Assembly: GCA_030068145.1 (NCBI GenBank)
Contig: JAPJBO010000852.1
Coordinates: forward strand, 35,199-99,198
Source of the DNA: Diplonema papillatum
Lineage: Eukaryota > Euglenozoa > Diplonemea > Diplonemida > Diplonemidae
DNA: 64,000 nucleotides
Reading direction: 5' to 3'
Every line of letters begins with the position of its first letter. Position 1 is the stretch's first letter. Made by a program: the position numbers and the translations under genes. The notes beneath the pieces are model-generated. The model saw only the letters and a list, made by a program, of their open reading frames with translations. It searched no databases and was not told the DNA's origin. This document shows, piece after piece, positions 41,925 to 51,835 of the stretch.

Positions 41925-42070
41925 TGATGAGAAACCCGCGGCTCCCGCCCCTCCGCGTCCTCCTTACAAACTGAGGGGAAAGGGGGCCAATTTGCGGAAC
42001 CTGGCACTTCTTGGAACGGTTTCGTAAACACATCTCTTCGCAGCAGTAAACATTGACGTACCTTTGCCCT
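41925..42070 (+). repeat. Dispersed repeat C, partial copy 4
   Basis: Matches the end of repeat C and about 60 bp of what follows it in 11490-11670, up to 'gtccgactggttctgacttt'. Confidence 0.65.
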
Positions 42071-42396
42071 GGATGCCCACAGTGTCCGACTGGTTCTGAC
42101 TTTATCGACATCAATATATGTCGAGGGCAGCACATATCCATTTCAAGCACGTTCTCTGCACCTCTCCCCTGCAAATCACAGAGCAGCGCAGCAGATCAGC
42201 AGCCAATCTAAGCAACCCCATGCCATGAGCCAGCTCCACATCAAAATAACAGGCAACCGACTAACCGAGCGAATATCGCCGGAAACCCCAAAACCTTTTC
42301 TTAACCCCTCGTACAGTCCAAAACACACGAGAAGAACCGTTATCAAGAAAAAGAAACAGTCATCACCACACACTCTCTCCTTCCCTCTCCTGAAAA

Positions 42397-44093
42397 ATGT
42401 TGCGCCCAATTCGACGGACCTTCGGGAAGGCGATACAGAGGAGGTCGATGTTCACGATTCCGGCGGAGCACTCCGAGAGGGTGACGGGGCTGCAGTTCAA
42501 GATCGTCGATTCAACGCTGCGCGAAGGCGAACAGTACGACACGTGCAACTTCAGCACGCAAGACCGGGTATTCATCGCGAAGATGCTCGATAAGCTCGGG
42601 GTCGACTACATCGAGATGCTCAACCCGGTCGCAAGCGCGCAGGCGTTCAACGACTGCAGGGCGCTGTCGGACTTGCACATGGAGCGCGCGAAGATCTTGA
42701 CCCACGTGAGATGTGACATGCGCGACGTGACCGCGGCTGTGGAGAGCGGTGTGCACGGAGTGAACATGTACATGGCAACCAGCGAGATCCTTGTCGCCCA
42801 CTCTCACAAAAAGGGCATCGACGAGATCCTGCGGCTTGCGGAGAAGGCGATCACGTACGTGTTGAACCACGGGCTTGAGTGCCGGTTTTCCTGCGAAGAC
42901 ACGTTCCGTTCGGACATGGAAGACGTTCTGAAGGTGTACCGGGGTGTGAGTGAGATGGGGGTCCACCGTGTTGGCATCGCGGATACCGTTGGCATCGCGA
43001 CGCCGCTGGAGACCTACCGAGTCGTCAGGACGGTGCGCGAAGCGATCCCAGACTCGGTCGGCATCGAGTTCCACGCGCACAACGACACGGGGTGCTGCTT
43101 GGCAAACGCGATGATGGCGATCGAGGCGGGAGCCACGCACATCGACACGACGGTCCTCGGCATCGGCGAGCGCAACGGCATCGTGCCGCTCGGCGCATTC
43201 CTCGCGAGGATGTACACGTTGAACAAAGACGAGGCCATGCGGCGCTTCAACTTGAAGCTGATCAACTCTCTCGACAAGTACGTATCCACCGCGTCTCAAG
43301 TCAGCATCCCCTTCAACAACTGCGTCACCGGAAGAGGCGCGTTCACGCACAAAGCGGGGGTACACACGAAGGCTGTGATGTCGAACCCAAGTGCGTACGA
43401 GGTGTTGTCCCCAGCGGACTTCGGCGTGCAGAGGCGGGTGAACATCACGAACAGGATCACCGGGTGGAACGCCATCAAGGCGCGAGCTGTCGCGCTGCAG
43501 CTGGAGATCCCGGACGACCAAATCCAGGTCGCCACGACGATGATCAAGAACCTCGCCGACACCCAGCAGATCACCAACGATCAGATCGACCAGGTGCTAA
43601 TCAGCCTCGCTGCCGGCCCGCGCGTGAGCGCAGCGAGCTTCGTCCAGTTCAAAACAGAGGACGATTCCACCTCGCCTCTCCTCCGCGAAGCCGCCGTGCA
43701 AGCTGCATCGGCCGTCAAGGCCTACCAGCAGGCCCTTGCCCAGGCCGCCATCTCGAAGATCCCGCCCATCATCGACGCGCGCCCGTTCAAAATCATGCGC
43801 CTGAGCGGGCATCTGTTCGACAAGGAGGCGCTGAACAAGACGATGGACATCTGCGTGGACTCCCCGTGTGACTTCGACCTGCTCAACGTCAAGTGCGCCA
43901 AGCGCAACGAAGACGAATCGTACGCCGAGCTCAAGCTGCTCTCAAAAGACGTGTTGGACATCGACGGCACAGTCGAGGCCATCCAGGAGCTGGTACGTTT
44001 TTTTTTTTTTTGTATAAGGGTGCTCTGACTTTTTTTTTTGTTTCTGGTCCCGCGTGCGTACAGATTTCTGAGAACCGTCGGAAAAAAAGATAA
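42397..44093 (+). CDS. Homocitrate synthase fused to an LOR/SDH-type domain (two exons)
   Basis: Catalyses acetyl-CoA + 2-oxoglutarate to homocitrate, the first step of the alpha-aminoadipate route to lysine. Predicted exons are 42397-43992 and 44064-44093 (541 residues). Residues 1-25 are basic and likely a mitochondrial presequence. The catalytic TIM barrel (about 32-300) has DSTLREGEQ (38-46), KILTHVRCDMRD, RFSCEDTFRSD, the metal-binding HAHND (226-230) and GIGERNGIVPLG (255-266). FTHKAGVHTKAV follows (316-327). Similarity to fungal Lys20/Lys21 is closer than to LeuA. Residues 462-541 (RLSGHLFDKEALNKTMD...DESYAELKL...) resemble the LOR/SDH conserved domain of plant lysine-ketoglutarate reductase/saccharopine dehydrogenase, which is unexpected here. 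The first ATG has A at -3. Without splicing the frame would end in RFFFFCIRVL, an unlikely tail. Confidence 0.88.
43993..44063 (+). other. Predicted intron of homocitrate synthase
   Basis: 71 nt, GTACGT...GCGTACAG, phase 0, with two T-runs. Splicing gives the ending ISENRRKKR and a stop. Bases 44017-44048 recur as an exact inverse at about 45119-45151. Confidence 0.65.
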
Positions 44094-45089
44094 TCCAAGA
44101 AAAAGATAATTTGCACAAGAAGTGACCACTACGTTACAAACTGGTCGGTTCGTCGTGCTGTGGAAGGGTTCTAAAGCACGCGCTCTCAGTGTGTCCAGAA
44201 CAGCACTAGGCCACAGCTACAGAGAACGCTGTGAACGCTGTATGAACGCTCTGGAGGCTATCAAAGCCCGTCTTGGGACCGCTCAATACAGCAGACAACC
44301 CGTGGTTGTATTAAATGAGGATACCGCAGCCGAGCAGGCATCTCTTCTTGCGTACGTCCGGGAGAAGTATGGAACTCTGGAAGGCCCATGGTGGAGCAAA
44401 TTCATCCCAACCTGCGGAGCTGCGAGGATACACAACAACAAGATGTCCTCTCATTGTCGACAAAACCGACCTCCTCGAGTGCCCAACACTTGTAGCCCAA
44501 ATAGGAGAGAATTGCTGAGGAAGATTTGAGGGGGTGTTTAAGTATGTAAGCTGGCATCTGTCACGAGGACACCTTCAGCCCGTCGCTGCCCCGAGGCGCA
44601 CCAATCGGCCTTCATCAAGATACAGAATCTGCACCAGCCTATTCAGTGCCTAATGTGTAACACATTTCGCGGAATCTTCCGGGCAAGTGTATCCCAAGCC
44701 AAGCTTCACCAGGGTGCCTTGTCTCAACTCATCGAGGAAACACATTGCACATTGACATTTCCTGAGGAGGCTGCTACGAGTACAGTGGGCGAGGGAGACA
44801 ATGCTAGTGAGATCAAGCTGTCATCCGTGTTTAAGGGAGGGATGTCCTGTACTGCCCATGTCGAGTGGACCTTGAACCTGATGATATTCTACAACGGAAT
44901 TCAAAGATCTGTGATCTGTGTCGACAACGTGGACTGCACCCTGCGAAAATGTTGATTAACGAGTCTGTGCCCGCCACATCGCAGTCTCAGAGTCAACCAC
45001 GACAGATGTGACGCCTTAATGAAGCAGAGGCTCAGAGAAAAACGCCTTTATATGCCCTAGTTTTTTTGGGCTATTTTTTTTTTTTTTGC
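44094..45089 (+). other. Two unrecognised open frames downstream of homocitrate synthase
   Basis: 44122-44529 (135 codons; RERCERCMNALEAIKARLG, VVVLNEDTAAEQASLLAYVR) and 44653-44955 (100 codons; LHQGALSQLIEETHCTLTF, MIFYNGIQRSVICVDNVDC) have plausible protein composition and the same orientation. They may be pieces of one broken or spliced gene. I recognise no family. Confidence 0.3.
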
Positions 45090-45155
45090 GTGCGTGCGTA
45101 CAGATTTTTTGGGGGGCCGGGGACCAGAAACAAAAAAAAAAGTCAGAGCACCCTA
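45090..45155 (-). repeat. Inverse copy of the homocitrate synthase intron
   Basis: 45119-45151 is the exact reverse complement of intron bases 44017-44048. Just before it, 45091-45106 carries a forward 'gcgtgcgtacag', identical to the intron's 3' end, after a T-run. Confidence 0.8.
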
Positions 45156-45440
45156 AGCACCTTCACGTGTTCGGCGGTACTGCAGAGCCACGGGCCTACG
45201 GGTCAAGTGGCTACCGATTTCCCAAACTAAAGCATCAAGGCGTGGCGCACCTTGGAGCTTGGCGCTTGCGCTGAACATAACCTCGTCGAGACGTCAGCCA
45301 CATGGCAGAGGACAGGGTTGTGGCACTGTGCTGCCTCCGACTCAAGCCTTGCAAGCTGTGGTTGACCATCACGTTCCTGGACCCGGAACGGCCTTTTTCT
45401 TTTTCTTCTCTTCTTTCTTTCTATAAGCACCTGCTTTGTG
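45156..45440 (+). repeat. Dispersed repeat G, copy 1
   Basis: About 270 bp whose reverse complement lies at 53655-53930. Conserved landmarks: 'ttcggcggtactgcagagccac', 'gcatcaaggcgtggcgcacctt', 'cactgtgctgcctccgactc'. Both strands stay partly open in both copies (for example QERDGQPQLARLESEAAQCH read on the minus strand here), so a coding origin is possible. Confidence 0.8.
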
Positions 45441-46305
45441 GGAAATGCTTGAGGAGACTGCCAGTTGCGATAGATCAAAGGAGGTAAATGTGCTGTAGCC
45501 CACACGAAACACAGGTAAATCTGGGTTGAGTGGCGGGCTAAGCGTTCAGCAATCAGCCCATTATCGTCAGATTTACGGGAAAATCGCGTTTGTAGGCGTA
45601 ACCGCAATTTTGGCGGGACATCAAGGTGAACGTGCAAAAGAAGCACAATATTTAGGCGAAAGTCGTCTAAATCGTTGGCACGATAATCCCCTGACTTTTT
45701 GATCGTAGGTGTCGCGGCTTCAAGTCTCAAGAGCTGCATCGAACTGCCCGGAGCTACGGTCTATCAGAGGACGGACCGGCTTAATCTTGCACCGCACCCG
45801 GCGGACGCGTACCAGGCCTGTTCTTCGCGTCGAGGGTTTAGTAAGGGATTGCATTAGTACTATCGTCCCTCGGCGGGACTACTGACAGGCCTTCAACTAC
45901 CCTGAGCAGCGCGCTGTGCACGTGTTGCCATTAGCCGTGCTTGCGCACGTGGATGGGGACAACCGCGAGGAGGATGGCAACTCCGATTTAGATCCCAAGT
46001 CAAGGCAATTGAATTCCACACTCACGTGGGCTCTTCTTCGCTTCAGGCGTTGAACGTTCGCACGTTATCCGTTTTTTAGACATTGAACTTAAACACGCAC
46101 ACACAGCTCTTGGAAGTCGGAGGCTGCGTTCTGTCGGACATCACCGAGAGTGAATCAGTCCCGCACTAGAAGCTTTTTGCGGCAACCAGCAGCTGCCCTC
46201 CCGGGGGGCATGCTTGTTTCAGCTATGACGGACGTTACCTGGCAGGCTGACCTGAACGAATCCGGGTTAAATCGCACAAACTAGCGCTCAGGGTCAGGGT
46301 TTGCG
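45441..46305. other. No recognisable gene
   Basis: No motif, repeat or RNA recognised. Confidence 0.4.
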
Positions 46306-46455
46306 GGTTTGGACCCACTTTGGACACTTTGGACCCACTTTGGTCCCACTTTGGTCCCACTTTGGACCCACTTTGGACGCACTTTGGACCCACTTTGGAC
46401 GCACTTTGGACCCACTTTGGACGCACTTTGGCCCCACTTTGGTCCCACTTTGGCT
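46306..46455 (+). repeat. 11-bp minisatellite (CACTTTGGACC-type)
   Basis: About 13 units of 9-11 bp: ggacccacttt, ggtcccacttt and ggacgcacttt. Short frames through it (repeats of KVGPKW or FGPTLVPLW) are by-products. Confidence 0.9.
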
Positions 46456-48234
46456 GAGCAGCCTGCGCGTCCCCGCCACCTGTTCGTCGGTGAACAATCC
46501 GACCCTCAGCCGCTTCCTGAGATCTAAAGGATTCCAAAACAGAAAAAAAAAAAAGAAGTAACCGTCGCTACGAACACGCTCGGCTGCCACCAGCCAGTCA
46601 TCGAGCGAAGCAAAAATAGGCATTAAAAAAAAAAACAGCGACTTTCTAAGCCAGAAATACGCTAGAAAAAGCTAGCGAGCGCCGCCAGGTCTCACTGGTG
46701 GCAGGTTTCTGCAGGCTTCTCGTTCTCTCAAACGAGTGGAGGAGGCATCGAAAGAAGACCTCGGGGCCCTGTTGAATCGCAAACCCTGACCCTTAAAAGA
46801 AAGATGCGCCAGCGCTTGTGCTCTTTGTACCATCGGCATCCTAAGCCTTTCTTGATACATCAATCAAATGACCACGCCGCCCACCCCCACTCCCCCTTTC
46901 CTTTTTCGCCACATGCAATGCGTGAAGATACTGAGCCACCACCCTCTGATCATGATCAAACCGCCAGGCCTACCTGAAGCCACGTCCAGGATCTGGGTTC
47001 AGGGCAGTCCGCGGGCGAACGAAAAAAAAAAAAAAAAAAGCCGGAAACACAAAAAACTGCAGTTCTTTGTTTCCTTTTCTTCGGTTTCTCCCCTGCCCTC
47101 GTGCGGGTTTTTATGCACGAACACGTGGCTTGCTGGCAGCGGGGGGTGGGTAGCCGTGCAGTAGCCCCCGCTGCAGTGTGCATAGGTACCTGAAGACACC
47201 CCGAAAACTACCGGGTCGGTAGTGTCGGTATGTGGAACCCGGATTCTCCCAGGAAACCCTGCTACGCAGGGCCTTGCAAATAAGCCACAAATAATTAGTA
47301 TGGCGCTTTCTTTGGTGTACGCACTGCCAACTACTAAATCGTAGTATCGACAATGCATTTGACACAAAATATTTTGCAAGAAACAAAGGCAGGGAGCGCA
47401 AGCTTTCCTCGCTTTTTTTTTCGTATTAACAATTAATTGTAAACACGAAAGAGAACGCTGGCAGCGTGTTTGGGAGAAGATTAGCCTACCGATCATATTC
47501 ACTCACTATCACTCACTAACAGGCTAATCCTCCCCCGTCACGTACAAACAAAGAGCCAATGGCAACGCCGCCGAGAGATCCCTCTGTCTTTTGTAACGAG
47601 AACGAACTGGCCGTTCAGCAAGAAGGTTAGCTGAGGGGGGGCGGGTGCGGGGGCGAGCGTAGGCGAGGTGGTTGCAACACGAAAACACAACAGCAAAAGG
47701 GGGGGGGGGAAGCAATCGCACACCCGTGCCGGTCTCGTCCCATCCACCCACTTCCTCCCTCGCACCCTTTGTCGTCTTTTTTCTTTTTGACTTTTCTTTT
47801 CCGCTGCTTTTCTTCTTTTTTTTGTTGTACAGACAATGATATCAGACTGAGGCATCACACGGACATCTTTCATTTTAGACGCATCGTCAGGCCTCAACTA
47901 CACGAACCATCCAACCATCAGCGCTGGGACAACCCAAAACCCAAACCCACTATGCTCTGCGTAGTGTGTAGGTTACTTCTCGCAGACTTTCAGGGTCCTT
48001 TCAGAGTCTTTTCAGGGTCCCGGCGGTTTGGCGACACATTTTTCGGGCGTTTTATGAACCCACACCGGTGTGGATCAAACTTTCCTGGGGGTTTCCGATT
48101 GTTTTTGGGTTCCCTGTGTGGTTGTGTCCTAGTCGGGCTGTTTTTTGTGGCTGCGGTTTGGGTTTTGATGATTTTCTTTGGTCTCGGGGGGTACTTGTGA
48201 TGTTACCGCTGTATGCCAGCCTTTCATGGGGTAT
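46456..48234. other. No recognisable gene
   Basis: Contains several A-runs (46544, 46627, 47021-47038), a G-run (47700) and T-rich tracts (47775-47822). I found no coherent protein. Confidence 0.4.
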
Positions 48235-48400
48235 GGTCACCGTGCTTTCATTACCAGGCGCACGATGGCCAGCATTTTGTGCCAGTCTTGGTGCGTTAAA
48301 TCCGAACGGTACAGCTCTTCCCCCGTGAACCACATACTGGAGAAAATCACCCAGCCACGGCCCAGTGCACAAAAGAAAAAAAATGTGCCCAGGCGCCATT
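48235..48400 (-). pseudogene. Family F fragment, copy 2
   Basis: Minus-strand frame with FLQYVVHGG, AVPFGFNAPRLAQNAGHRAPG; related to 18420-18590. Confidence 0.35.
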
Positions 48401-48422
48401 TAAAAAAAGACCGGGCCATCGG

Positions 48423-48465
48423 CCTTAGCGGGAACACTGCGTGCCGGCAGTGCTCCCGCTAACGA
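48423..48465. repeat. Hairpin with 17-bp arms
   Basis: TTAGCGGGA.CACTGC, a 6-base loop GTGCCG, then GCAGTG.TCCCGCTAA. The left half alone recurs at 53292-53316 followed by an A-run. Confidence 0.85.
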
Positions 48466-48512
48466 AAAAGTGCGAGGAATTCCTCAAAAAAAAAAGAGGC
48501 TCGAAAAAAGAG

Positions 48513-48546
48513 GGTGAGGAATTCCTCATATGAGGAATTCCTCACC
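48513..48546. repeat. Perfect 34-bp palindrome
   Basis: GGTGAGGAATTCCTCAT and its exact inverse. A second GAGGAATTCCTC palindrome lies 40 bp upstream (48474-48485). Confidence 0.95.
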
Positions 48547-48700
48547 TTTTTCCCGTTGGTGGTATTGTGTAGCCAAAGCACTGCATCACGGTCTACTCTC
48601 TGCTGGGCATGGTGGGCTGGCGGGCAGAAGTCTGGGGCTGCCACAGGGGCTGGAGCGCAAAAAAAAAAAAAAAAAAAGCCCAAATGGTGTTACCCACAAT

Positions 48701-49702
48701 GCTGAATAGAGAAGTTTGATAGAAGTTGTATGGAGTAGGGGGTGTCACTTTTTATTGTTATAATGATGGTGCACAACGCTGAATATAGAAGTTTGATAGA
48801 AGTTGTATGGAGTAGGGGGTGTCACTTTTTATTGTTATAATGATGGTGCACAACGCTGAATATAGAAGTTTGATAGAAGTTGTATGGAGTAGGGGGTGTC
48901 ACTTTTTATTGTTATAATGATGGTGCACAACGCTGAATATAGAAGTTTGATAGAAGTTGTATGGAGTAGGGGGTGTCACTTTTTATTGTTATAATGATGG
49001 TGCACAACGCTGAATATAGAAGTTTGATAGAAGTTGTATGGAGTAGGGGGTGTCACTTTTTATTGTTATAATGATGGTGCACAACGCTGAATATAGAAGT
49101 TTGATAGAAGTTGTATGGAGTAGGGGGTGTCACTTTTTATTGTTATAATGATGGTGCACAACGCTGAATATAGAAGTTTGATAGAAGTTGTATGGAGTAG
49201 GGGGTGTCACTTTTTATTGTTATAATGATGGTGCACAACGCTGAATATAGAAGTTTGATAGAAGTTGTATGGAGTAGGGGGTGTCACTTTTTATTGTTAT
49301 AATGATGGTGCACAACGCTGAATATAGAAGTTTGATAGAAGTTGTATGGAGTAGGGGGTGTCACTTTTTATTGTTATAATGATGGTGCACAACGCTGAAT
49401 ATAGAAGTTTGATAGAAGTTGTATGGAGTAGGGGGTGTCACTTTTTATTGTTATAATGATGGTGCACAACGCTGAATATAGAAGTTTGATAGAAGTTGTA
49501 TGGAGTAGGGGGTGTCACTTTTTATTGTTATAATGATGGTGCACAACGCTGAATATAGAAGTTTGATAGAAGTTGTATGGAGTAGGGGGTGTCACTTTTT
49601 ATTGTTATAATGATGGTGCACAACGCTGAATATAGAAGTTTGATAGAAGTTGTATGGAGTAGGGGGTGTCACTTTTTATTGTTATAATGATGGTGCACAA
49701 CG
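48701..49702 (+). repeat. 77-bp satellite array, 13 units
   Basis: Exactly 13 head-to-tail units of 77 bp, practically identical, counted from 'gctgaata' at 48701, 48778, 48855 ... 49702. The unit contains 'gaagtttgatagaagttg' and 'ggggtgtcactttttattg'. The first unit has an altered start ('acccacaatgctgaatagag'). A lone partial unit lies at 53205-53231 and the inverse of another part at about 53180-53197. Confidence 0.97.
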
Positions 49703-49956
49703 CTGACGTTTTCTTGAGCCGAACTCCCGTTTTCTGCGCGCAAGCCCAACTGCGGTTGTGGTTCGCGCTGCACGCGGCCCTTTGGACCCATTTCGGGCGA
49801 GGTAAAGACACTGGCCTTGCCAACACCTCCAGTACTTTCTGACCTCCTGTGATGCTCATCTTGGCAAGGGGCCAATGTGCAAGCGACCTTGCGTTTCTTG
49901 TGCTGATGCACTGGCGGGCCTTTCCCTGCCACCAGCTCACAAGGGTGTTGTCCTGG
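49703..49956. other. Spacer between the 77-bp and 12-bp arrays
   Basis: Unique 250 bp; no gene recognised. Confidence 0.4.
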
Positions 49957-51308
49957 CGGCTGGCTGGGCAGCTGGCTGGGCGACTAGCTGGGCGACTGGC
50001 TGGGCAGCTGGCTGGGCGACTGGCTGGGCGACTGGCTGGGCGACTGGCTGGGCGACTGGCTGGGCGACTGGCTGGGCGACTGGCTGGGCGACTGGCTGGG
50101 CGACTGGCTGGGCGACTGGCTGGGCGACTGGCTGGGCGACTGGCTGGGCGACTGGCTGGGCGACTGGCTGGGCGACTGGCTGGGCGACTGGCTGGGCGAC
50201 TGGCTGGGCGACTGGCTGGGCGACTGGCTGGGCGACTGGCTGGGCGACTGGCTGGGCGACTGGCTGGGCGACTGGCTGGGCGACTGGCTGGGCGACTGGC
50301 TGGGCGACTGGCTGGGCGACTGGCTGGGCGACTGGCTGGGCGACTGGCTGGGCGACTGGCTGGGCGACTGGCTGGGCGACTGGCTGGGCGACTGGCTGGG
50401 CGACTGGCTGGGCGACTGGCTGGGCGACTGGCTGGGCGACTGGCTGGGCGACTGGCTGGGCGACTGGCTGGGCGACTGGCTGGGCGACTGGCTGGGCGAC
50501 TGGCTGGGCGACTGGCTGGGCGACTGGCTGGGCGACTGGCTGGGCGACTGGCTGGGCGACTGGCTGGGCGACTGGCTGGGCGACTGGCTGGGCGACTGGC
50601 TGGGCGACTGGCTGGGCGACTGGCTGGGCGACTGGCTGGGCGACTGGCTGGGCGACTGGCTGGGCGACTGGCTGGGCGACTGGCTGGGCGACTGGCTGGG
50701 CGACTGGCTGGGCGACTGGCTGGGCGACTGGCTGGGCGACTGGCTGGGCGACTGGCTGGGCGACTGGCTGGGCGACTGGCTGGGCGACTGGCTGGGCGAC
50801 TGGCTGGGCGACTGGCTGGGCGACTGGCTGGGCGACTGGCTGGGCGACTGGCTGGGCGACTGGCTGGGCGACTGGCTGGGCGACTGGCTGGGCGACTGGC
50901 TGGGCGACTGGCTGGGCGACTGGCTGGGCGACTGGCTGGGCGACTGGCTGGGCGACTGGCTGGGCGACTGGCTGGGCGACTGGCTGGGCGACTGGCTGGG
51001 CGACTGGCTGGGCGACTGGCTGGGCGACTGGCTGGGCGACTGGCTGGGCGACTGGCTGGGCGACTGGCTGGGCGACTGGCTGGGCGACTGGCTGGGCGAC
51101 TGGCTGGGCGACTGGCTGGGCGACTGGCTGGGCGACTGGCTGGGCGACTGGCTGGGCGACTGGCTGGGCGACTGGCTGGGCGACTGGCTGGGCGACTGGC
51201 TGGGCGACTGGCTGGGCGACTGGCTGGGCGACTGGCTGGGCGACTGGCTGGGCGACTGGCTGGGCGACTGGCTGGGCGACTGGCTGGGCGACTGGCTGGG
51301 CGACTGGC
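49957..51308 (+). repeat. 12-bp minisatellite (GGCGACTGGCTG), about 113 units
   Basis: Near-perfect 12-bp tandem repeat over 1.35 kb; only the first few units differ (aggcagc and actagc variants). Because 12 is a multiple of three and the unit has no stop in five frames, long frames of repeated LAGR, GWAT, PASR or QSPS run through it on both strands. Confidence 0.97.
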
Positions 51309-51835
51309 TCCGTTTTGCATCACAGCCGCGCCAAAACGACGGGGCCACCGGCGTTGCTGACGTGGTCACCGTATTTCAAAACAGCCGCGGCAATCCCGAC
51401 ATGCACTGCTCGTAAGCGTCCAGTGCTATCTGGGAGAGGACTGGTGCGGCTTCTGCTGCCATCTTTCCTTGTTTCAGCATAACTTTGTTCACGATCATCG
51501 TGAACGTACATGACATTGTTATGCGCAGATTTGTTCCTTCCCTGGTTCATCCATTTAACCCCTTAACTCCAGGCTCTCAACTTTTCCCTAGTTATTTGGT
51601 CGAAATCCAAGCATAAAAGTTCGGCCCCCTCCTTAGCGGTCTCGAGGCCTTCGAGGGTGCATTTGAAGCTTGTGTGATATTTTTGCAACTGAGCTCTTCG
51701 CATTTGAGAGTTTTCCGTCTGGCATACACACGGTGGCCCTCAGGACAGGATGTCTGTCGAGCGTCGAGCCTGTCCTGAGCTTCTGGATTGGTTAGGGCCT
51801 TTTGCCCACCCCCGGCCACCCGACCAGCATTTTAG
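51309..51835. other. No recognisable gene
   Basis: No motif or repeat recognised. Confidence 0.4.

Noticed and set aside
42511..43521. 336-residue minus-strand frame opposite homocitrate synthase
   Set aside because: Antisense shadow; no motif, and the plus strand carries all catalytic signatures.
46235..46623. Frames of repeated KVGPKW-type residues
   Set aside because: By-product of the 11-bp minisatellite.
49605..51482. Very long frames encoding PASR, QSPS, LAGR or GWAT repeats
   Set aside because: They are forced by the 12-bp tandem repeat, run on both strands at once, and the flanking codons do not look like protein.
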